Assembly (NCBI RefSeq): GCF_008040165.1
Contig: NZ_VRUR01000002.1
Coordinates: forward strand, 1,550,001 to 1,614,000
DNA length: 64,000 bases
Direction of reading: 5' to 3'
From: Flagellimonas hymeniacidonis
GTDB taxonomy: Bacteria > Bacteroidota > Bacteroidia > Flavobacteriales > Flavobacteriaceae
The translations under genes and the position numbers were made by a program. Below are positions 56,405 to 64,000 of this stretch, piece by piece. The notes under the pieces are model-generated. The model was given only the letters and a program-made list of their open reading frames with translations. It was not told the DNA's origin and ran no database searches. Positions within the stretch are counted from its first letter, which is position 1, and each line of letters starts with the position of its first letter.

Positions 56405-56553
56405 CCCTCCTTTTTTTCATAAAAATATGCATTCCCCTTTTTGATATATCGTAGTTCACCTGTAACCCGTAAGTGCATTAATTCGCAAGCAGAAATCTTT
56501 AGTTTTTTCATAGTTTCCTTGCTAGTCGAATATTTGGTTTTATCTATTTCCAT
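56401..56553 (-). CDS. 50-aa HTH/excisionase-like protein
   Basis: ATG 56553 to TAA 56401. The product is basic: MEIDKTKYSTSKETMKKLKI, then SACELMHLRVTGELRYIKKG and a tail ending YFYEKKEG. The order of helix, turn, helix and wing (GELRYIKKGNAYFYE) matches the HTH_17/MerR-like DNA-binding fold. It starts 17 bases after the GHKL ATPase stop, so the two share a transcript, and its last codon overlaps the kinase stop on the other strand. A regulator or DNA adaptor for the ATPase is plausible. Confidence 0.65.
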   Translation of the reverse strand: MEIDKTKYSTSKETMKKLKISACELMHLRVTGELRYIKKGNAYFYEKKEG

Positions 56554-56570
56554 GCGACATCAATATTTAA

Positions 56571-59099
56571 TCATTCTCCTAAACCATGCATCATCTCTTC
56601 CATACCACCAAAGTTCAGAATAAAGGTTGAATAAAAGTTGTCAAACAGATCTTTCAAATATTGGCCTAAATCTACATGTTCCAATTCCTCTCGATCCTCT
56701 ACTTTTTGTTTGATTTCATAGCCCCTATTTTTACTTATAGTATAGAGAAAAAGGGTATGGAAGTATACTGAAGTAAAGTATTTTCTATTAGATAAGTCTA
56801 ATTGGTCTTGGTTTGGGTTTTTATATTTAGATTTAAAAGATTTTAATACACTACTATCCATATTTATATAGATGCTTGTCAGTGTATCTCCTTCTGCTGC
56901 GGGAACCATTACAGTATGATAGTCGACGTGTAATCCAGTAGCTTCTTCTACCGCATCCCATGAAACCTGATTTTTCTCCTTTTTATTTGGTTCTTTATAC
57001 ATAAACACCAATTGAGGGAGACCTAATGGTTCACTATCATCCTCTGGTTTTGGTCTTTGGTCATCTTTCTTTTTTGCATCTACAATTTTAACCCAAAATA
57101 TTTCATCAAAGCCTCCTGTTGGAGATGTCAATGAAACTTTCATTTGAGTTGTATCCCCAACTTTTAAAACATCTTTTGGATTTAGGCTAATTTTAATTGT
57201 TCCCTTGTTTGGACTGCTTTTAACTACATTAAATAATTCCGTAGGTGCTTTAGGTTCTCCAGGAAAATTGCCTCCATCTTCTTCATTGTTTACAATATTC
57301 AAAATTGAAATTTTCAACTCCCCTGGGTCATCAATTCTATCAAAATAGTCATTCTCCACATCTGTTGAGAATTTGATGGTTTTTTCCCCATTTAATGGAA
57401 TTGATGCTACTTCTGTTTTCCCATCATTTTTTCTATTAAGTTTGAATTGTGAAGGATATCGTTGTGGGTCAAAAGGGGCTTCTTCTTTTTCCTTTTTAGA
57501 GAGTATTTTTTCTTTTTTAGGGTTCTTTTCTTTTTTCTTCAAGTCCAATTTAAAGGTCTGACTAAGTAATTTCATCAAGTCAGAGTCCAATGGTAAATTT
57601 TTAGTAAACTTCTTTAGTAGGTCATTTGTATTTGAAGACGTATCTATATCCACCCCTTGTCTTCTTTGTTTTTCTATATCTGCAAGCCGACCATCTTTTT
57701 TACTTAGTTGAGTTGCTATATAGGATCTTAAATATTGAGTCTCTTCACCATCTTTTAATCGATCGCGTGAGGCCATAAAAAGCTCTTTACGAAAGTTGTA
57801 TTCCATCTCTGTACAATCAACGTGAATCAGCAAGTGATGCCTCAAAAGATTAAGTTTTAAAGACCGTGTTATAAATTCAGAAGTATAGTGCCCATGCACT
57901 TGACCATTTAATGAAAATATAACAGACATAGAATTTTTAAAATAACGATTTTGTATAATCTCTTTGGTTCGTTTTAAATCAAAGTCTCTTACTTTGGTTT
58001 TGAAGACAAAGCATGATATTTTCATTTTCCCAATTATCGCATCTTCAAACTCATTCGAAAATTTATCGTCTAAATAGTCCTGTTCCTCGCTCAACAATCT
58101 TCTATTTAGACCGTAAAGGTCATTCGTGAGGACTTTATTGTTTGGGTATCTTTCAGCAGTATCCTTTGTTAAAATTGGTAATGCAGGGTGGAATAAAAAC
58201 TCATTTATGCTTTGATTTAAATCTTGAGCAAATCCAGAATATCCTTTGGGAAACTGATAGGAATACATTTTAATTATAGTTCCTGTTTTGAATTTCCTAT
58301 TTTCCAAACCCAATTCTAACTGCTCAATTGGAAAAGAAGGTATTTTGCTATTTATCAATAGAAATTCATACCAAGTTTCCTTTGATTTATCTGTTTCCCT
58401 TTTTGGATGCTCCCTTATTAACGTAAATCCAAAATCACCATCATTTGTGTATCTTTTGGAAGCTATTAATTGATATCTTTTCTTTCCACAAAAAACAATT
58501 GCTCCACTCCCTCCCATATTATATTTACCTTGAACGAAGTGTATATTGTTTTTGTTTCCACTAACTAATGATAAAAATGTGCTTTCAAACTTATCTGGAT
58601 GCTGACCTTCTCCATTGTCATAAACTATTACAGACGTAGGGTATTGTTTTCTTGGACTCCTTGGTCCTTTTCCATCTGCAATAATCTGAATCTCCTCAGC
58701 TTGTTTTTTTCTAAACTCCGTTAAGTCCCAATTGTTTTTAGGATAAAACAGTTTTATTGCTTCTTCCATAGAGAGCGGTGCATTTTCAGCGGTTGGTTTA
58801 ATACCTGCTTCATAGCACTTTTTGGTCAACAAGGCATCTATTGAGTTGGTTGCCTTTTCAATCAAAGCGGCAATTGGGCTAGACTGCTGATTTTTCACTA
58901 TTCCATAGTTGCTATCGTTACCGCCTAAAGGTTTCCAATTAGAATCTTTAAAAACTTCTGGATTGGATTCCATGACTTCTAGAAGTTCTATTTCATCCTT
59001 AGCAAAATATAAGGCTGCAAATAATTCGGATAGTTCTTTCTTTTCATTTGAGCTTGCAAACAGATCGGACATAAATCGGCATTGGTTTGATTGAATCAA
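56571..59099 (-). CDS. GHKL (Hsp90/MutL/MORC-like) ATPase
   Basis: The 842-aa protein has the Bergerat fold motifs: N-box ALIEKATNSIDALL (E81, N85), G1 VYDNGEGQHP (160-168) and G2-like GKYNMGGSGA (191-200). A transducer-like region follows to about 450, then a charged linker (about 500-530), a beta domain and a helical C-terminus. MutL/MORC-type GHKL ATPases occur in prokaryotic defence clusters, where they are thought to act as DNA clamps. No nuclease motif is visible. Internal ATG 59072 (MSDLF) is an alternative start. It is convergent with the Ssp-like operon and probably a second arm of it. Confidence 0.85.
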   Translation of the reverse strand: MIQSNQCRFMSDLFASSNEKKELSELFAALYFAKDEIELLEVMESNPEVFKDSNWKPLGGNDSNYGIVKNQQSSPIAALIEKATNSIDALLTKKCYEAGIKPTAENAPLSMEEAIKLFYPKNNWDLTEFRKKQAEEIQIIADGKGPRSPRKQYPTSVIVYDNGEGQHPDKFESTFLSLVSGNKNNIHFVQGKYNMGGSGAIVFCGKKRYQLIASKRYTNDGDFGFTLIREHPKRETDKSKETWYEFLLINSKIPSFPIEQLELGLENRKFKTGTIIKMYSYQFPKGYSGFAQDLNQSINEFLFHPALPILTKDTAERYPNNKVLTNDLYGLNRRLLSEEQDYLDDKFSNEFEDAIIGKMKISCFVFKTKVRDFDLKRTKEIIQNRYFKNSMSVIFSLNGQVHGHYTSEFITRSLKLNLLRHHLLIHVDCTEMEYNFRKELFMASRDRLKDGEETQYLRSYIATQLSKKDGRLADIEKQRRQGVDIDTSSNTNDLLKKFTKNLPLDSDLMKLLSQTFKLDLKKKEKNPKKEKILSKKEKEEAPFDPQRYPSQFKLNRKNDGKTEVASIPLNGEKTIKFSTDVENDYFDRIDDPGELKISILNIVNNEEDGGNFPGEPKAPTELFNVVKSSPNKGTIKISLNPKDVLKVGDTTQMKVSLTSPTGGFDEIFWVKIVDAKKKDDQRPKPEDDSEPLGLPQLVFMYKEPNKKEKNQVSWDAVEEATGLHVDYHTVMVPAAEGDTLTSIYINMDSSVLKSFKSKYKNPNQDQLDLSNRKYFTSVYFHTLFLYTISKNRGYEIKQKVEDREELEHVDLGQYLKDLFDNFYSTFILNFGGMEEMMHGLGE

Positions 59100-59312
59100 T
59101 ACTACAAAATTTTCTTTACACTAGTATAAGTAAATTCATATTGAATAGTCGCTAACATATTAATAGTCAGCTAGTCAATTTTACAAATGTTAAAATTTTT
59201 ACTATTGTTATTCTACTTACATAATAAGTAGCTAAAATATTTCATATTTGAAAGCTGTTTTTTAAATTTAAGCTCCCCCATTAAACTAATATTAATCTAA
59301 AGCATATTTAAA
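59100..59312. promoter_or_regulatory. Divergent promoter region of GHKL and lipoprotein genes
   Basis: A 213-bp AT-rich gap between divergent genes. Short repeats TAGTC/CTAGTC occur at about 59146, 59163 and 59171. No clear operator or RNA is seen. Confidence 0.35.
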
Positions 59313-61055
59313 ATGAGGGGGTTATCAACTATAATTGTAATCAGTACTGCTCTTTTGCTTCTGTCATGCGGGGGAGGTTTAAACGTCACAAGTCAAGCTT
59401 ATAAAAAGCCGCAACCACAAACTACTTCGAATAGTCCAGTAGACACCACTAAGACTATTCCGCAAGGTATTATCTACTACTTGCCAAAGAATCTAGTAAA
59501 AGTAGATATAACTTACTCAATCAAAGAGTATACAAGAATTGTAAATGGCAGGAAAAATCCAGATAAATACGAAGTTCTTTTTTCAAAACCAATTGTCGTT
59601 TCAAGTGAACTCATTCCTGATGATTCAAGGGCCTTTGTAATTGATGGCAAAAGACTTAGTAATAGTTTTTGGTTAAAATCTGTTCTAGACTTTAACCTAT
59701 TCCCTAATGGCCTGATTCAATCCGTTACGGCTGATATCGAAGATCAAAGCACTGAATTCGCAAAAAACGTTGTAATGACTTCTGGAGAGTTAGCAAAAAC
59801 GTTCGTTTCGCCAATTGGTATTCCTGATGGTTTCAAAAATGTTGCCGAAGCAATTAGAACTGAGGAAACCATGGAGAATCAGGTAATAAACTCAATTCCT
59901 AGCAAAGAGTTAAGCAACCCAAGTCAAATTTCTTATTCTAATCTGGAAAAATTTACCGCCAAATCTCTTGATCCGTTGACTATGAATTCTAACTCTATAT
60001 TCGCAAATCAAGTTTCGTCCGTTTTTAATTTTCAAGGGAAAAACCTAGAGCAGAAGGAAACCTTTTTTCAAAACATCATAGACAAGATTAAAGTCAAAGA
60101 ACGAAATGAAAACTATTATATCGATGCAATTAATGGATTCAATGACAAAATCAAAAATGCCAAAAAGAAGGATGAAGTTGACTTTTTGAAATCTCAAATT
60201 GAGCATTTTAGAAAAGAATTAAAATGGTTCAATGATAATAATAAAGTTGATGAGAAATTATATGATATAAACTTTACCGTGGTCATTGACCCTTTCCATA
60301 AGTACGAGATAAGCACTGAAGGCAAGGGACTAATGACATGTATTGATGGAAACCTATATAGACACAAAATAAAACCAGTACATCTTTTTGACCATTTAAA
60401 TTCAAAATTCAATAAATCTGTTTCAAATGGAGTTGGTAATGATGGAGATTCAGCAAAGACAACTTTTAAAAAATTTAAATTACCTACAATTGAGGTAGTA
60501 ATAGAAAAGCCTGATTCCTCCTTAAGCAAGCTTAGACAGCTTAATTCATATAAATCGATGGATGGGCTTGTCATAAGACAACCTATACAGACTCAAATCA
60601 AACTATTGATTGATGGAAGTTTAATAACAAGTAATGCTATTAATATTGCTCAACTAGGTTATGAGTCTGTAATCCCACTAAATTCAGTTAAAGGAGGAAA
60701 AATACAGACTAATCTAAAATTTGATAACGCAACGGGTGCTTTGGTGAATCATAAAATAACCAATATAAAATCAAGCATTGAGCAATCAAATGACCTCTTA
60801 ACGACAACTCAAACAAGTTTAACAGGAGCATACGACTACTTAAAATATGAAAAACCTACAAAGGAATTGCAGAAATTAATAGACCAAAAAGCCAAATTAG
60901 ATGCCTTAATTCCGTCTGATAATACAACTATTCAAAATGAGATTACCTTAATCAGAAGTCAAATGGATCTCCTAAAATTAAAAGGCGAGTTGGATGACTT
61001 AATCCAAAGCTTAGAGCAAAAGAAAGAGGAGTTGGAAGAATCTGATGAGGAGTAA
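59313..61055 (+). CDS. Large lipoprotein of unknown function
   Basis: The 580-aa protein has a lipoprotein signal ending LLLLSC (Cys19) followed by GGG. The beta-rich N-terminal half resembles secreted DUF4831-type proteins only loosely. Coiled segments are predicted around residues 250-305 and 510-580. No catalytic motif is seen. It is linked to the next gene (1-bp gap). As island cargo it might be a surface or membrane-acting factor; whether it belongs to the defence module is unclear. Confidence 0.6.
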   Translation: MRGLSTIIVISTALLLLSCGGGLNVTSQAYKKPQPQTTSNSPVDTTKTIPQGIIYYLPKNLVKVDITYSIKEYTRIVNGRKNPDKYEVLFSKPIVVSSELIPDDSRAFVIDGKRLSNSFWLKSVLDFNLFPNGLIQSVTADIEDQSTEFAKNVVMTSGELAKTFVSPIGIPDGFKNVAEAIRTEETMENQVINSIPSKELSNPSQISYSNLEKFTAKSLDPLTMNSNSIFANQVSSVFNFQGKNLEQKETFFQNIIDKIKVKERNENYYIDAINGFNDKIKNAKKKDEVDFLKSQIEHFRKELKWFNDNNKVDEKLYDINFTVVIDPFHKYEISTEGKGLMTCIDGNLYRHKIKPVHLFDHLNSKFNKSVSNGVGNDGDSAKTTFKKFKLPTIEVVIEKPDSSLSKLRQLNSYKSMDGLVIRQPIQTQIKLLIDGSLITSNAINIAQLGYESVIPLNSVKGGKIQTNLKFDNATGALVNHKITNIKSSIEQSNDLLTTTQTSLTGAYDYLKYEKPTKELQKLIDQKAKLDALIPSDNTTIQNEITLIRSQMDLLKLKGELDDLIQSLEQKKEELEESDEE

Positions 61056-61056
61056 C

Positions 61057-61512
61057 ATGGGAGAAAAAGCAAAAAAGAGTACCCTAACAAGAGTAGCTGA
61101 AATAGTAGGTATTATAGCTGGGGTAATCGCTATAATAATTGGCATTAAGGAATTACCTAAGGTTATACTTCCCGGTCAAAAAATTAAAATGACAAAATCC
61201 GAGCTTTTATCTAAATCTATAAACGATATCAGCATAAGCAAAAGAGACACATTAAATCTAAAAGATAGTTTCAATATATCATGGAGTGGAGTAAGTAGCT
61301 GCGAAAAGAAAAGTCGAATTGATGAAGAATATTCCAATGCTTTCAATAGCTGGAAAATTGAAACGATCAAACAATTTGATTCTTTAGTCTATTTAGATTC
61401 CAATTTTGAAATAGGGGAAATATCCACGAATAACAGTGAAACTTGGGATAACAAAAAAAAATGCAACTCTACGGGCGAAATAATTTGTTGGATTGAATTT
61501 GTAAAAAAATAA
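61057..61512 (+). CDS. Small single-pass membrane protein of unknown function
   Basis: About 151 aa. I start at ATG 61057, one base after the lipoprotein stop, rather than the overlapping ATG 61045. It has one N-terminal membrane helix (AEIVGIIAGVIAIIIGIKEL) and a soluble, Ser/Lys-rich body with four Cys. It forms an operon with the lipoprotein gene, so the pair may form one envelope complex. Its end is 21 bp before the terminator of the tRNA side. Confidence 0.6.
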   Translation: MGEKAKKSTLTRVAEIVGIIAGVIAIIIGIKELPKVILPGQKIKMTKSELLSKSINDISISKRDTLNLKDSFNISWSGVSSCEKKSRIDEEYSNAFNSWKIETIKQFDSLVYLDSNFEIGEISTNNSETWDNKKKCNSTGEIICWIEFVKK

Positions 61513-61531
61513 TGCAAGTTTTGTGCAAGTA
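61505..61531. repeat. 27-bp repeat with TGCAAG pair, right copy (putative integrase arm site)
   Basis: Identical to 41447-41473. It overlaps the last codons of the membrane-protein gene and lies 47 bp inside the right att repeat. Same orientation as the left copy. Confidence 0.7.
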
Positions 61532-61532
61532 A

Positions 61533-61568
61533 AAGGGCTCCAGAAACATTAAAATCTCTGAAGCCCTT
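61533..61568. terminator. Terminator downstream of tRNA-Arg supplied by the island
   Basis: A hairpin AAGGGCT...AAGCCCTT with a T-rich tail on the minus strand follows the tRNA 3' end. It differs in loop sequence from the displaced original at 41257-41285 but keeps the stem, so the island appears to replace the host tRNA's terminator along with its 3' half. Confidence 0.7.
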
Positions 61569-61577
61569 ATTTTACTC

Positions 61578-61620
61578 GTGATCGCAGCAGGATTCGAACC
61601 TGCGACCGTCTGCTTAGAAG
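61578..61620 (-). other. Right attachment site within tRNA-Arg
   Basis: This 43-bp stretch is identical to 41293-41335 and spans from the tRNA 3' end to the anticodon stem. The left and right copies are direct repeats, as required for excision. Confidence 0.93.
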
Positions 61621-61652
61621 GCAGATGCTCTATCCAGCTGAGCTATGCGACC
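61579..61652 (-). tRNA. tRNA-Arg(UCU)
   Basis: On the minus strand GGTCGCA pairs with TGCGATC as acceptor. The D-arm is GCTC...GAGC. The anticodon stem is TCTGC/GCAGA with loop CTTCTAA, giving anticodon TCT. The T-arm is GCAGG/CCTGC with TTCGAAT. CCA is not encoded. The 3' 42-43 bases are duplicated at 41293-41335, which shows this gene is the insertion target of the island and is restored by it. Confidence 0.96.
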
Positions 61653-61841
61653 TATTTTGCGGGTGCAAATATACAATTAACATTAATTAATGTCCAATTA
61701 AATAAAATGAATTATTCAATTCCATTCAAAAAAATAGTAGGGTGAATATTACTTAGAGCATTTAGAAATGCTAAAATGATTATCTTGAAAAAAAATGCTA
61801 CTTCTCTTCTCTTTTTGCAAGATTTAAATCAGTAGACATTT

Positions 61842-62822
61842 GTGCCAACCATGTTAGAAATAATTACACTGAATAATACAAATGGAGCAGAACTTGTTAT
61901 CTCAAACTATGGAGCGACCATATTATCACTAAAAGTTCCAGATAAAAAGAACAATCTGGTAAATGTTGTTGTAGGGTTAAAATCTCCGGAGGATTATTTG
62001 GAGTCTTATTACCAAAATCACAATTTACTCTTAGGAAGTAGTGTTGGGAGATATGCAGGCCGAATTTCTGGAAAAGAGCTAAACATTGAAGGTAAAACCT
62101 ATCCTTTATATCATAAAAATGGAGTACATCTACATGGAGGAAAACAGGGCTTTGACAAAAAGTTTTGGAATATTGATACATCCTTAAAGTCCAGTGTAAA
62201 ACTTTCCTATTTAAGTAGGCACCTAGAGGAGAACTATCCAGGAAACCTTCAAGTATCTGTTCTTTATGAGTTATTGGAATCCAATTCGCTCAGGATAACC
62301 TATGAAGCCTACACGGATAGGACCACAGTGCTAAATTTGACCAATCATGCTTATTTTAATCTGGATGGAAACGGCAGTGTTTTAGATCACCAGTTACAAA
62401 TCCATAGTAATGGTTATTTAGATATGGATGACCAACTGATTCCTACGGGTCTTATTGTCCCATCGGAACAAACGCACTTCGATTATAATAACCTATCCCA
62501 AATCAAAAAACAAGGCTTTACAGGCCTTGACAATGTATTTGTTTTAAAACAAGAGGAGGCGGCCACGTTACAATCAAGCCGAAGCGGCATTAGTATGAGG
62601 GTGATTACCCAACAACCGGCAATGGTCGTTTATACTCCAAAATCTTTTCCAAATCTAAATTTCTCAAATAATGTAAAATTTGGAAGGTTTCCTGCTATTT
62701 GTTTTGAGGCACAGAACTTCTCTGATGCTCCCAACAAACCTCATTTTCCAACAAGTCTTTTGCAACCCGGACAGCTTTATGTTAATGAGAGTTTATTTGA
62801 ATTTGGTGTAATGGATTCTTAA
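61842..62822 (+). CDS. galM: Aldose 1-epimerase (mutarotase)
   Basis: The 326-aa protein shows family motifs SSVGRYAGRISG (substrate Arg), HLHGGKQGFDKK, catalytic-His region NHAYFNLDG and the Glu of ICFEAQNFSDAPN near the end. It interconverts alpha and beta anomers of hexoses such as glucose and galactose. There is no signal peptide, so it is cytoplasmic. It lies beside the tRNA with 189 bp between and is not part of the island. Confidence 0.93.
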   Translation: MPTMLEIITLNNTNGAELVISNYGATILSLKVPDKKNNLVNVVVGLKSPEDYLESYYQNHNLLLGSSVGRYAGRISGKELNIEGKTYPLYHKNGVHLHGGKQGFDKKFWNIDTSLKSSVKLSYLSRHLEENYPGNLQVSVLYELLESNSLRITYEAYTDRTTVLNLTNHAYFNLDGNGSVLDHQLQIHSNGYLDMDDQLIPTGLIVPSEQTHFDYNNLSQIKKQGFTGLDNVFVLKQEEAATLQSSRSGISMRVITQQPAMVVYTPKSFPNLNFSNNVKFGRFPAICFEAQNFSDAPNKPHFPTSLLQPGQLYVNESLFEFGVMDS

Positions 62823-62883
62823 GCTTCTCCAAAACATTTTGAAATATTATCAAGCCTTGCGGTTTAAGCTCTTTCCAATTTGC

Positions 62884-64000
62884 TCACAATGGAATATTAC
62901 CATGTTTTTTCTTGGGTAAAGTGGCTACTTTATTTTGAAGCAGCGCATATGCCTTAATTAGTTTCCTACGCGTGTTTTTGGGCAGAATCACCTCATCTAT
63001 AAATCCTCTTTCAGCAGCGCTATAAGGATTAGCAAATTTTTCAGCATACTCGGCCTCTTTCTCAGCCAGTTTAGCAACTGGATCATCCGATGTACTGATT
63101 TCCTTTCTAAAAATGATCTCACTAGCTCCTTTCGCTCCCATTACCGCTATTTCTGCACCCGGCCATGCATAGTTAAAATCAGCTCCTATGTGTTTAGAAT
63201 TCATTACATCATAGGCGCCACCATACGCCTTTCTGGTTATTACAGTCACTTTTGGCACTGTTGCCTCGCTTAAAGCATATAACAATTTGGCTCCATTGGT
63301 TATGATTCCGTTCCATTCTTGATCCGTTCCAGGTAAGAAACCAGGAACATCAACCAATACCAATAATGGAATATTGAAACAGTCGCAAAAACGGGTGAAC
63401 CTAGCAGCTTTTTTGGAACTATCTACATCTAAAACTCCGGCAAGGCTCATAGGTTGATTCGCAACAATACCTATGCTTTTACCCGCCAACCTTGCGAAAC
63501 CCACTACAATGTTATCTGCGTAATCTTTGTGAATCTCAAAAAAGGTGTCTGAATCAATAATCCCATTGACTACATCACGCATATCATAGGGCTGACTGGC
63601 ATTTTCAGGAACTATACCATTCAATTTTTCTCGGGTTTCCTCACCTATTTCATAAAAAACATCGGTAGGGATGTCCTCACAGTTTTGAGGCATATAGCTA
63701 ATCATCTGCTTAATTTGGGCAATACATGCTATATCATTGGCAGCAGTAACATGTGTAACCCCAGACTTTGTTGCATGGGTGGAAGCCCCTCCCAATTCTT
63801 CCGAAGTTACTTCCTCATTCGTCACCGTTTTCACCACATTGGGACCCGTCACAAACATATAGCTTGAATTTTCCACCATCAATGTAAAGTCAGTCATAGC
63901 TGGTGAATACACTGCTCCTCCAGCGCATGGCCCCATAATGGCAGATATTTGAGGGACTACTCCCGAAGCCATTACATTTCTGTGAAATATATCAGCATAA
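62884..64000 (-). CDS. Acyl-CoA (propionyl/methylcrotonyl-type) carboxylase, carboxyltransferase beta subunit, partial
   Basis: The frame is open from the right window edge; the ATG at 63972 is internal (upstream codons read YADIFHRNV). Motifs of the biotin-dependent carboxyltransferase are visible: MGPCAGGAVYSPAMTDF, then PNVVKTVTNEEV, LPGTDQEWNGIITNGAKLL and GGAYDVMNSKH. It transfers CO2 from biotin to an acyl-CoA, probably propionyl-CoA, feeding methylmalonyl-CoA to the TCA cycle. The N-terminal third is outside the window, so subtype is not certain. It is convergent with galM. Confidence 0.92.
   Translation of the reverse strand, partial: YADIFHRNVMASGVVPQISAIMGPCAGGAVYSPAMTDFTLMVENSSYMFVTGPNVVKTVTNEEVTSEELGGASTHATKSGVTHVTAANDIACIAQIKQMISYMPQNCEDIPTDVFYEIGEETREKLNGIVPENASQPYDMRDVVNGIIDSDTFFEIHKDYADNIVVGFARLAGKSIGIVANQPMSLAGVLDVDSSKKAARFTRFCDCFNIPLLVLVDVPGFLPGTDQEWNGIITNGAKLLYALSEATVPKVTVITRKAYGGAYDVMNSKHIGADFNYAWPGAEIAVMGAKGASEIIFRKEISTSDDPVAKLAEKEAEYAEKFANPYSAAERGFIDEVILPKNTRRKLIKAYALLQNKVATLPKKKHGNIPL

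Larger units (their letters stand above)
41293..61620. mobile_element. Integrative genomic island in tRNA-Arg(UCU), 20.3 kb
   Basis: Bounded by 43-bp perfect direct repeats (41293-41335 and 61578-61620), each equal to the 3' part of tRNA-Arg. A tyrosine recombinase gene sits 164 bp inside the left repeat, and a 27-bp arm-like repeat occurs near both ends. Contents: integrase, helper genes, primase-helicase, possible iterons, XRE regulator, Ssp-like defence operon with DUF262 and kinase, GHKL ATPase cassette and two cargo membrane genes. I see no conjugation or phage structural genes, so it may be mobilised by, or a satellite of, another element. Confidence 0.93.

Overview
The window reads as chromosome of a marine-type Flavobacteriaceae bacterium (Bacteroidota). 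Signs of this are a SusC/SusD pair with FecR and ECF sigma regulation, TAnnTTTG promoter boxes, AT-rich DNA, many short lipoproteins, and a tRNA-Arg island with a Bacteroidota-type tyrosine recombinase. I cannot name the genus from sequence alone.

Layout. 1-12998 (minus) is one long catabolic cluster, read from the right: Na+:amino-acid symporter, M20 hydrolase, sarcosine-oxidase-like flavoenzyme, SnoaL-like protein, ECF sigma, FecR, STN-type SusC, SusD, secreted PIG-L deacetylase and an MFS sugar permease cut by the window edge. A divergent MurR/RpiR-type regulator (13234-14085) is the likely controller. 14095-19766 holds housekeeping and envelope genes (DUF2911-TPR, a dead GspF, an acidic lipopeptide, cardiolipin synthase, CorA, MscS). 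20531-26549 holds two signalling pairs (membrane histidine kinase + CheY-like regulator; LytTR regulator + HPt) around a 1193-bp sequence present twice, each copy carrying a 56-codon minus-strand gene. 27371-32302 contains two multiply broken genes and an AHSA1/ArsR module that shares an inverted-repeat operator with a DinB pair. 32538-41027 is centred on a TPR histidine kinase and LuxR-type regulator. Four surrounding small secreted or lipoprotein genes share a 62-bp promoter element with identical spacing.

41293-61620 is a 20.3-kb integrative element inserted at the 3' end of tRNA-Arg(UCU). It is bounded by 43-bp direct repeats and has an integrase at its left end, a primase-helicase, GTTAC repeats resembling iterons, and a defence cargo. 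The cargo is a tightly coupled operon: DUF4007 protein (SspB-like), large ATPase (SspC-like), PP-loop sulfur-transfer enzyme (SspD-like), a DUF262 protein without a visible nuclease domain, and a Hanks-type kinase. A convergent GHKL-ATPase plus a 50-aa DNA-binding protein meet it at a 4-bp stop-codon overlap. This looks like a DNA phosphorothioation (Ssp) system with an unusual effector module and is the best candidate here for an undescribed system.

61842-64000 returns to core genome: aldose 1-epimerase and the carboxyltransferase subunit of an acyl-CoA carboxylase.
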